From: Natronomonas sp.
GTDB lineage: Archaea > Halobacteriota > Halobacteria > Halobacteriales > Haloarculaceae
Assembly: GCA_007121575.1 (NCBI GenBank)
Contig: SKKJ01000016.1
Span: 1-7,130, forward strand
Length of the DNA stretch: 7,130 nt
Reading direction: 5' to 3'
Shown here one piece after another: positions 1 through 4,401 of this stretch (within the stretch, counting starts at the first letter, position 1; each line of letters begins with the position of its first letter). The notes under the pieces are model-generated. The model was not told where the DNA came from. It did not search any database and was given only the letters and a program-made list of their open reading frames with translations. Both the position numbers and the translations under genes were made by a program.

Positions 1-275
1 AGGAGTCGTTGAAACGTTTCGACGTTCGCCTCGACCCAATGGTGGCGGTTCTGAACTTGAACGGTTCCCGGGAGATCGAAATCGATACCGGATGCGGCTC
101 GGATCTCATCCCGTGCGTCGGCGACATCGTCGGCATAGCCGTCTTGGTCGGCGCTCGATAGTTCGAGCGTTCCCGGCTCAGTGGCCGCACGGGCGGCGCT
201 CCCGACGGCAGTCCAATCGATTGGACCGTCACCGTCCGATTCAGCGACGGCACGTACAGCACGAAACAGACTCAC
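1..275 (-). CDS. DUF2342-like zinc metalloprotease family protein, N-terminal part
   Basis: The minus strand is open from a GTG at 275 to the window edge, giving 91 codons; the rest of the gene lies outside. The protein starts MSLFRAVRAV, then has IDWTAVGSAARAATEPGTL (about residues 19-37), a DQDGYADDV segment and, near residue 78, QNRHHWVEANV. I recognise this pattern from memory as the start of the haloarchaeal proteins annotated zinc-dependent metalloprotease or 'coenzyme F420 biosynthesis-associated' (DUF2342). The HExxH-type zinc site expected further on is not in the window, so activity cannot be judged. No ATG exists in frame upstream, so the GTG is the best start. The gene is divergent from the dioxygenase gene. 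The actual substrate of this family is not known to me. Confidence 0.65.
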   Translation of the reverse strand, partial: MSLFRAVRAVAESDGDGPIDWTAVGSAARAATEPGTLELSSADQDGYADDVADARDEIRAASGIDFDLPGTVQVQNRHHWVEANVETFQRL

Positions 276-428
276 AGTGGAACTAACTGATCGCTCGACA
301 AAGCTCTTCCGGGTACTACGATCACACGGCGGTACCGATGTTCCGGAACAAATCTCGATGTCAATCCGACCCGCTCGGGTTCGGCAGACACTAACCTCCC
401 GTTACTGCCTCGGCGATCGGGCTTGGTG

Positions 429-442
429 GACACGTCCGTGTC
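429..442. repeat. Inverted repeat, possible operator
   Basis: GACACG and CGTGTC are perfect 6-bp inverted arms around a 2-base TC centre. It lies in the 258-base spacer between the divergent metalloprotease-like and dioxygenase genes, about 60 bases upstream of the dioxygenase TATA box. Such short dyads are typical of dimeric repressor or activator sites, but no regulator is identifiable here. Apart from this dyad, the one at 459-476, a weak hairpin around 366-384 and the promoter near 503, I see nothing gene-like in 276-533. Confidence 0.35.
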
Positions 443-458
443 AAGCTCGAAGATAATC

Positions 459-476
459 GGTAACACGGATGTCACC
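459..476. repeat. Second imperfect inverted repeat in the divergent spacer
   Basis: GGTAACA and TGTCACC are 7-base arms with six pairs and one mismatch, around a CGGA centre. The centre of this dyad is about 32 bases (three helical turns) from the dyad at 429-442, so the two would face the same side of the DNA. It ends about 27 bases before the TATA box near 503. An operator role is inference. Confidence 0.3.
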
Positions 477-502
477 AGCTAACGTTGATGTTCGCGAATC
501 GG

Positions 503-508
503 TATATG
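503..508 (+). promoter_or_regulatory. TATA box for the dioxygenase gene
   Basis: TATATG in the context GGTATATGCT is centred 28-29 bases upstream of the ATG at 534. That is the spacing expected for a leaderless haloarchaeal transcript starting at or next to the ATG. There is no Shine-Dalgarno-like sequence. The spacing favours the ATG at 534 over the second ATG at 543. Confidence 0.5.
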
Positions 509-533
509 CTGATATGACGTAACCAGATAACAG

Positions 534-1493
534 ATGGATACTATGTCAGATCCAGATGCTAGCACACCAGAGCCGATAACCGGGTTACATCACGTAACCG
601 GGATCTCCGGTACTCCGGAGGAGAACGTACGGTTTTACACCGACGTTCTCGGCCTCCGCCTCGTAAAAAAGACAGTCAACTTCGACGATATCACGACGTA
701 TCACCTGTATTACGGTGACGAAATCGGGTCGCCAGGGACGATCATGACGTTCTTTCCGTTTGGAGGCGGCCAAGACGGCCGGGTCGGTCGCGGTCAAACC
801 AGCGCGACCGCATTCATCGTGCCAAGCGGTAGTCTCGAGTACTGGCAAACGCGTTTCGACGAGTACGACGTCCAATACGATGACGTGAAAGAGCGCTTTA
901 CCGAACGGGTCCTGCCGTTCACTGACGAGGATGGACAACCGTTAGAGCTCATCACTGGGAACGCGGATATCGAACCGTGGGCTGAAAGCGATATCCCTTC
1001 AGAGGTTGCGATCCGTGGCTTCCACGGCGTCACGCTCAACTCTGCACACCCGGAACAGACGATCGAAGTTCTCGAACTGATGGGGTACGAAACCACGGAC
1101 AACTCAGATAACAGAACCCGACTCGTCGGCGCTGGGAATCGAGCGGCGGTCGTTGACGTGCTCAATAACCCCGATGACAGACGGGGCGTGCAAGGTGTTG
1201 GAACGGTTCACCACGTCGCTTTTCGGGTCACCGACGGCGAGGCCCAACACGAGTGGCGAGAGACGCTTTCAGCGCACGGGCTCCGCGTGACTTCACAGAA
1301 AGATCGTCAATACTTCCGGTCGATTTACGCTCGCGAACCGGGAGGGGTTCTTTTCGAATTCTCTACGGACGGTCCCGGTTTCGATCGTGACGAGTCGATC
1401 GAGGCGCTGGGTAGCGAACTCAAATTGCCACCGTGGCTCGAATCGGATCGAGAGACGATCGAAACGCAGCTTCCACCGCTGCAGACGGAGTAA
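534..1493 (+). CDS. VOC-family ring-cleaving dioxygenase (PcpA/MhqO-like)
   Basis: This 319-residue protein has two vicinal-oxygen-chelate modules (about residues 15-145 and 160-300), a usual length for the PcpA/MhqA/MhqO/LinE group. These are Fe(II) enzymes that open hydroquinone-type rings. Visible landmarks are GLHHVTG (His19, His20, Thr22), FHGVTLNS (163-170), VHHVAF (His226, His227), Arg258, Tyr265 and LFEFS with Glu275. From memory, PcpA binds iron with His11, His227 and Glu276, with His10, Thr13, His226, Arg259 and Tyr266 nearby. Every one has a counterpart here, so an active metal site is likely. The start at 534 is chosen from the TATA box 28 bases upstream; the Met at 543 (MSDPDAS) is the alternative. 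The gene stands alone and ends 25 bases from a convergent small gene. Physiological substrate is unknown; quinone or hydroquinone detoxification is inference. Confidence 0.85.
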   Translation: MDTMSDPDASTPEPITGLHHVTGISGTPEENVRFYTDVLGLRLVKKTVNFDDITTYHLYYGDEIGSPGTIMTFFPFGGGQDGRVGRGQTSATAFIVPSGSLEYWQTRFDEYDVQYDDVKERFTERVLPFTDEDGQPLELITGNADIEPWAESDIPSEVAIRGFHGVTLNSAHPEQTIEVLELMGYETTDNSDNRTRLVGAGNRAAVVDVLNNPDDRRGVQGVGTVHHVAFRVTDGEAQHEWRETLSAHGLRVTSQKDRQYFRSIYAREPGGVLFEFSTDGPGFDRDESIEALGSELKLPPWLESDRETIETQLPPLQTE

Positions 1494-1518
1494 TCACCGA
1501 ACTGTACTGAGATGTGGA

Positions 1519-1776
1519 CTACTCGTCGAAATCGATCGATTCGTCTTCCGCATCGCTATCGCCACCGAACACCTTCTTGCGGACGAGATAGGCAACGACG
1601 ACGGAGAACACCAATCCGATACCGAGCGCAATGAGGGCGCCGTTACCAGAGGATGCGTCGTCATCTGTCGGTTGGTCTTCGTCTGCGACAACGTCTTTCT
1701 CGCCGTGGCTGTAGGGCGCGTTCGCGGTGAGGTTTGCGTCTTCGAAGTGAAGCTCAAGGAACGTGAATTCGACCAT
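1519..1776 (-). CDS. Small acidic single-pass membrane protein, conserved haloarchaeal type
   Basis: This 85-residue protein has three parts. The N-terminal region MVEFTFLELHFEDANLTANA looks like the conserved part. An Asp/Glu-rich linker follows (about 28-41). One hydrophobic helix spans about 47-65 (ALIALGIGLVFSVVVAYLV) and is followed by RKK at 66-68 and an acidic tail ending DFDE. By the positive-inside rule the tail is probably cytoplasmic. There is no cleavable signal peptide or cysteine. It resembles haloarchaeal hypothetical proteins I have seen, but no function is known to me. A TATA box 27 bases upstream of the ATG supports real, leaderless expression. The gene converges with the dioxygenase gene and is divergent from the IS6 element, whose left end lies 47 bases upstream of its start. 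Confidence 0.8.
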   Translation of the reverse strand: MVEFTFLELHFEDANLTANAPYSHGEKDVVADEDQPTDDDASSGNGALIALGIGLVFSVVVAYLVRKKVFGGDSDAEDESIDFDE

Positions 1777-1800
1777 AGTCGTATTTCAACAAGCAGAAAC

Positions 1801-1806
1801 TTATAC
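1801..1806 (-). promoter_or_regulatory. TATA box for the small membrane protein gene
   Basis: On the minus strand this reads GTATAA within AAGTGTATAAG, centred about 27 bases upstream of the ATG at 1776, giving a leaderless transcript. The IS6 element begins only 18 bases further upstream. The core promoter (TATA and the BRE next to it) is therefore intact, while any more distal activator site has been moved 704 bp away. Confidence 0.6.
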
Positions 1807-1815
1807 ACTTGGTCG

Positions 1816-1823
1816 GGTCTTCC
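1816..1823. repeat. Left target-site duplication of the IS6 element
   Basis: GGTCTTCC here matches 2520-2527 exactly. Both copies directly abut the 17-bp inverted ends. Eight bases is the duplication length known for the IS6 family. Confidence 0.9.
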
Positions 1824-1840
1824 GGCGGTGTTCAGATAAG
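1824..1840 (+). repeat. Left terminal inverted repeat of the IS6 element
   Basis: The 17 bases pair with 2503-2519 at 14 of 17 positions. The core shared by both ends is GTGTT, one variable base, then AGATAAG. Confidence 0.9.
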
Positions 1841-1875
1841 GATGAAAAGTGAGGCGGTTTGTTTTTTGAGTGTCT

Positions 1876-2511
1876 ATGCCAAAAAACGACCGCCTCAACG
1901 GCTGTTTAGACGAGATCGAGTTAGGTTTTGTGGAACGAGAAGCGACACCACGATTTCTGATGAAGCTCGGTATTCAACTCCATCTGGCTGGATTATCACT
2001 TTCGAATACAGTTTCTATTCTTGAAATATTTGGTGTCGAACGTGCTCGGTCCACCGTCCACAACTGGGTTCACAAAGCCGATCTACAGCCCGACTCCAAT
2101 CAGAATCCGGATCACGTTGCGGTTGATGAGACCGTGATCCGACTCAATGATGAAAAATATTGGCTGTACGCGGCTGTCGATCCCGAGACAAACGAATTGC
2201 TCCATACGCGGCTTGAACCAACCACGAACAGCATAATTGCTCAAACATTCTTTGCGGAGCTCCGTGAGAAACACGACGTTGACGATGCCGTGTTTCTCAT
2301 CGACGGTTCGCATTCGTTGAAAGACGCCTGTCGTCGTCACAGCCTCGATTTCAGATACGAAAAACACGGAAATCGGAGTAGTGTCGAACGTGTCTTTCGA
2401 GAGATAAAAAGACGAACGACTAGTTTCTCAAACTGTTTCAGCAACGCCGAAGCAGAAACTGCCGACGACTGGCTCAGATCGTTCAGCTTCGCATGGAATC
2501 AGCTTATCTAA
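1876..2511 (+). CDS. IS6-family DDE transposase
   Basis: The 211-residue protein begins MPKNDRLNGC. Residues about 40-68 (LSLSNTVSILEIFG, then STVHNWVHKA) form the helix-turn-helix DNA-binding region. The catalytic domain follows with Asp84 in HVAVDETVIR, Asp143 in FLIDGSH and Glu171 in RSSVERVFREIKRRT, so the DDE triad is complete. The end carries the usual SFSNCFSNAEAETADDWL block. The length is normal for short archaeal IS6 transposases, and no frameshift or internal stop is present, so it is probably active. A GTG at 1870 could add two residues; the ATG at 1876 is preferred. The stop codon overlaps the right inverted repeat. The gene points toward the M42 peptidase gene, so read-through into it is possible. 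Confidence 0.93.
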   Translation: MPKNDRLNGCLDEIELGFVEREATPRFLMKLGIQLHLAGLSLSNTVSILEIFGVERARSTVHNWVHKADLQPDSNQNPDHVAVDETVIRLNDEKYWLYAAVDPETNELLHTRLEPTTNSIIAQTFFAELREKHDVDDAVFLIDGSHSLKDACRRHSLDFRYEKHGNRSSVERVFREIKRRTTSFSNCFSNAEAETADDWLRSFSFAWNQLI

Positions 2512-2519
2512 ACACTACC
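2503..2519 (-). repeat. Right terminal inverted repeat of the IS6 element
   Basis: Read inward on the minus strand it is GGTAGTGTTTAGATAAG. It contains the transposase stop codon (2509-2511). Confidence 0.9.
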
Positions 2520-2527
2520 GGTCTTCC
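2520..2527. repeat. Right target-site duplication of the IS6 element
   Basis: GGTCTTCC is identical to 1816-1823 and lies directly outside the right inverted end. Its last three bases are the first three of the first 31-bp phased repeat. Confidence 0.9.
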
Positions 2528-2600
2528 GATGTGAGATAAACACTCCGCAGCACCATCCGATGTGGAGATATCGCTCTACTGAGACATCCAATGTCTGAGA
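2525..2600. repeat. Three imperfect motif copies at exact 31-bp spacing
   Basis: Related motifs start at 2525 (TCCGATGTGAGATA), 2556 (TCCGATGTGGAGATA) and 2587 (TCCAATGTCTGAGA). The first nine bases of copies 1 and 2 are identical. Units 2 and 3 also agree at GAGAC near their ends. Start-to-start spacing is 31 bases twice, about three helical turns. The array fills the spacer between the IS element and the M42 peptidase gene. It may be a decayed tandem duplication or phased binding sites for a regulator. No strong TATA box is visible before the peptidase ATG. Confidence 0.45.
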
Positions 2601-2646
2601 ACTGCGCTGTCGAGACGTTCATTTGGTCGGCGAACGCGAGAACAGT

Positions 2647-3711
2647 ATGGACGAAAAAAGGCGAGCGTTTCTCGAAAATCTGCTCTCGCTTTCGACCCCT
2701 TCGGGGTTCGAGATGGTGGGGCAACGTCGTTGGCTCGAATACGTCGAACCGTACGCAGACGAAACGTATGTCGACGCCTACGGGAACGCTGTGGCAATCT
2801 CGAAGGGTTCTGCCGACGGTTCGGATATTGCGATCGCCGGCCACGGTGACGAAATCGGATTGATGGTCCGAGACATCACCGATGACGGGTTTTTAAAACT
2901 TACCGCGATCGGCGGCTCAGATCGAACGATTACCCGAGGACAACACGTCACGGTACATACTAACGATGGTCCGCTTGCGGGCGTCATCGGGCAGGTGGCG
3001 ATTCACCTCCGCGATCCGGCGAAAGACGAATACAGCGAGATCGAAGCACAGCACGTCGACATCGGCGTCAAGGACGGAGAAGCGGCCAAAGAACGCGTCG
3101 ATATCGGGGATCCAGTGACCTTAGCGACCCGAGTGACCGAACTCGCTGACGATCGACTTGCGGCCAGAGGCATGGACAACCGTGTGGGGGTTTGGACGGC
3201 TGCAGAAACGTTCCGACGTTCCGTTGAGAGGGGAACGGATGCATCGGTGTATGCGATTTCAACGGTGCAGGAAGAAGTCGGTCTCAAAGGCGCACAGATG
3301 GTCGGGTTCGAACTCGATTTGGACGCCGTCATGGTTGTCGATGTTACTCACACGAGTGACCAACCGGAATCGCCGGACGACAAAGGAAGCAGCGTCGAAC
3401 TGGGCGGGGGACCAGTTATTCCCCGCGGCAGTTCCAACCATCCGGCGCTCGTAGAGGCGCTCCGAACCATCGCAGCCGATACCGAAATCGAGGTACAACT
3501 CTCGGCGACGGGGACCAGAACCGGCACCGACGCCGACGTATTCTATACGTCGACGGGTGGGATTCCGTCGCTCAGTCTCGGGATACCGAACCGCTATATG
3601 CACACGCCCGTCGAAGTGATCGATCTCGCAGATCTCGAAGCGGCGGCAGAGCTGCTCTCCGTCTTTACGACGCGCAGCGATCAGTTTTCCCCCTTCGAAG
3701 CACGTCTTTGA
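2647..3711 (+). CDS. M42-family metallo-aminopeptidase (TET/FrvX type)
   Basis: This 354-residue protein has the length of TET aminopeptidases, which form large cytoplasmic dodecamers and trim peptides. The two-metal site is complete: His66 (AGHGDEIGLMV), bridging Asp177 (RGMDNRVG), the catalytic pair Glu209-Glu210 (TVQEEVG), Asp232 (VVDVTHT) and His319 (RYMHTPVEVIDL). Asp68, next to the first His, is also present. The PA-like insert typical of M42 enzymes lies at about residues 72-160. The ATG at 2647 gives the usual start (MDEKRRAFLENLL); a TTG at 2623 would add eight residues and is less likely. The family also includes glucanases and deblocking enzymes, so substrate preference is open. 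The gene lies 127 bases after the IS6 element and is followed by a hairpin over its stop codon. Confidence 0.92.
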   Translation: MDEKRRAFLENLLSLSTPSGFEMVGQRRWLEYVEPYADETYVDAYGNAVAISKGSADGSDIAIAGHGDEIGLMVRDITDDGFLKLTAIGGSDRTITRGQHVTVHTNDGPLAGVIGQVAIHLRDPAKDEYSEIEAQHVDIGVKDGEAAKERVDIGDPVTLATRVTELADDRLAARGMDNRVGVWTAAETFRRSVERGTDASVYAISTVQEEVGLKGAQMVGFELDLDAVMVVDVTHTSDQPESPDDKGSSVELGGGPVIPRGSSNHPALVEALRTIAADTEIEVQLSATGTRTGTDADVFYTSTGGIPSLSLGIPNRYMHTPVEVIDLADLEAAAELLSVFTTRSDQFSPFEARL

Positions 3712-3715
3712 AGGG
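3691..3715 (+). terminator. Stem-loop spanning the M42 peptidase stop codon
   Basis: CCCTTCGAAG (3691-3700) and CTTTGAAGGG (3706-3715) can form a 10-bp RNA stem, with nine Watson-Crick pairs and one G-U pair, around a five-base CACGT loop. The TGA stop (3709-3711) is in the right arm, and the left arm encodes the last Pro-Phe-Glu-Ala region. No T-rich run follows, so it is not a classic terminator. A 3'-end-protecting or processing hairpin, or a hairpin that helps stop transcription before lsm, is inference. Confidence 0.5.
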
Positions 3716-3767
3716 CGAATTCGGATCTGAGCGACCCGTGGGATTGCCGCCGTCGCATGCCGGTGCG

Positions 3768-3773
3768 TTTATG
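3768..3773 (+). promoter_or_regulatory. TATA box for the lsm-rpl37e operon
   Basis: TTTATG, in the context GCGTTTATGCCG, is centred about 26 bases upstream of the lsm ATG at 3797. This is a good haloarchaeal core promoter and implies a leaderless mRNA. It supports the ATG at 3797 over the GTG at 3782. Confidence 0.65.
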
Positions 3774-3796
3774 CCGTCCCCGTGAGCCGTTCCGAT

Positions 3797-3982
3797 ATGA
3801 CAAACCGTCCACTCGATGTCCTCGAGGAAACGCTCGGCTCGGAAGTGCACGTGACGCTCAAAGGTGGCGACACCTACGACGGTGTACTCTCGGGATATGA
3901 CCAACACATGAACCTCGTATTGGGCGAAGACGACAACGTAACCATTATCCGCGGCGATAACGTCGTTTCGATACAACCATGA
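3797..3982 (+). CDS. lsm: Archaeal Lsm (Sm-like) RNA-binding protein
   Basis: The 61-residue protein is an Sm-fold subunit that assembles into a ring and binds U-rich RNA, the archaeal relative of eukaryotic Sm/LSm and bacterial Hfq. The Sm1 motif runs about residues 20-41 and includes the RNA-contact stretch DQHMNL (35-40). The Sm2 motif is IIRGDNVV (50-57). The linker between them is very short (GEDDNVT), as known for haloarchaeal Lsm proteins, which lack much of loop 4 seen in other archaea. The ATG at 3797 fits the TATA box 26 bases upstream; a GTG at 3782 is less likely. Its stop codon overlaps the rpl37e start as ATGA, an arrangement reported in Haloferax volcanii where the two genes are co-transcribed. 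Confidence 0.95.
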   Translation: MTNRPLDVLEETLGSEVHVTLKGGDTYDGVLSGYDQHMNLVLGEDDNVTIIRGDNVVSIQP

Positions 3983-4152
3983 CTGGCGCTGGGACTCCAA
4001 GCCAAGGGAAGAAGAACAAAACGACGCACGTCAAATGTCGACGCTGCGGCGAGAAGTCGTATCACAGCCGAAAGAAGGTCTGTGCATCCTGTGGATTCGG
4101 CAAGAGTGCGAAGCGGCGCAGCTACGCCTGGCAGTCGAAGCAAGGCGAATAA
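3979..4152 (+). CDS. rpl37e: Large-subunit ribosomal protein eL37 (L37e)
   Basis: The 57-residue basic protein starts [20 protein letters not shown] and matches archaeal L37e over its whole length. A four-cysteine zinc ribbon is visible: Cys20 and Cys23 (CRRC), then Cys35 and Cys38 (CASC). The basic [10 protein letters not shown] segment (42-51) is the family's 23S rRNA-binding part. It has no separate promoter or ribosome binding site. The ATG shares four bases (ATGA, 3979-3982) with the lsm stop codon, so translation is probably coupled to lsm. Confidence 0.96.
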   Translation: MTGAGTPSQGKKNKTTHVKCRRCGEKSYHSRKKVCASCGFGKSAKRRSYAWQSKQGE

Positions 4153-4165
4153 CGCGCAGTTGCTG

Positions 4166-4176
4166 TTTTCGTTTTC
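4166..4176 (+). terminator. T-rich tract, likely terminator of lsm-rpl37e
   Basis: TTTTCGTTTTC begins 14 bases after the rpl37e stop. Archaeal transcription commonly ends at short T-rich runs like this without a hairpin. The tract is interrupted by CG, so efficiency may be partial. The rest of 4177-4309 shows no gene or RNA I can recognise. Confidence 0.45.
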
Positions 4177-4309
4177 GAAACATTGCATTGGTTTGAGCCG
4201 ACGCACTCACACGCCCGTTCTGTGGAGTGGTACCATACCGATCGCCGTTTGACAGTCCGTAATTAATACTGCTGAAAAGCTGCACCGGATCGGTTCACTA
4301 CACACAGAA

Positions 4310-4329
4310 GTATACAAGATTGTGTATAC
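4310..4329. promoter_or_regulatory. 20-bp palindrome upstream of the purF promoter
   Basis: GTATACA (4310-4316) and TGTATAC (4323-4329) are perfect 7-bp inverted arms separated by six bases. The dyad ends seven bases before the TATA-like sequence at 4337, that is, just upstream of where BRE and TFB sit. In haloarchaea an activator often binds there, so a purine-responsive regulator site is plausible but unproven. The AT-rich arms could alternatively act as TATA elements themselves. Confidence 0.5.
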
Positions 4330-4336
4330 CCAACGG

Positions 4337-4344
4337 TATTTAAA
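4337..4344 (+). promoter_or_regulatory. TATA box, purF promoter
   Basis: TATTTAAA is the best TATA-like sequence in the 249-base spacer before purF. Transcription would start near 4364-4368, giving a 5' leader of about 35 bases to the ATG at 4402. A weaker T-run at 4372-4376 lies 26-30 bases before that ATG and could give a leaderless transcript. Confidence 0.5.
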
Positions 4345-4401
4345 CCATAACATCACGCACGATGGAGTGGGTTTTTGTCGTTGGACCTCCGACGGGTAGA
4401 C

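Larger units (their letters stand above)
1824..2519 (+). mobile_element. Complete IS6-family insertion sequence, 696 bp
   Basis: The element is bounded by 17-bp terminal inverted repeats that match at 14 positions. The left one (1824-1840) is GGCGGTGTTCAGATAAG. The right one, read inward, is GGTAGTGTTTAGATAAG; all three differences are transitions. It is flanked by a perfect 8-bp direct repeat, GGTCTTCC. One gene fills it, encoding a DDE transposase, and its stop codon lies in the right terminal repeat. Length, ends, duplication size and transposase all agree with the haloarchaeal IS6 (ISH14-like) group, which moves by replicative transposition. The intact duplication indicates that no recombination has exchanged the flanks since insertion. 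Removing the element and one duplication copy restores a spacer of about 166 bases between the small membrane protein gene and the M42 peptidase gene. Confidence 0.93.

Noticed and set aside
366..384. A hairpin with a seven-pair stem, one bulged base and a four-base loop in the divergent spacer.
   Set aside because: Short, bulged and GC-rich, as expected by chance; it sits at no gene end and no promoter.
272..475. A 67-codon minus-strand ORF starting with GTG, whose stop overlaps the metalloprotease-like GTG start as GTGA and whose start lies about 29 bases from the palindromic TATA at 503.
   Set aside because: The protein shows no recognisable motif, uses AGG, AGA and TTA codons freely, and spans both inverted repeats of the spacer. 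The positional coincidence is curious but not enough to call a gene; conservation in relatives would change this.
1494..1898. A 134-codon minus-strand ORF covering the small membrane protein gene in another frame and running across the IS left end.
   Set aside because: The 85-codon frame has a clear transmembrane helix, acidic haloarchaeal composition and a well-placed TATA box; the longer one has neither and crosses a recent IS boundary.
4177..4309. Search for a tRNA, small RNA or riboswitch in the spacer between rpl37e and purF.
   Set aside because: No cloverleaf, long stem or conserved RNA motif could be found by eye; only short dyads of four to five bases occur.
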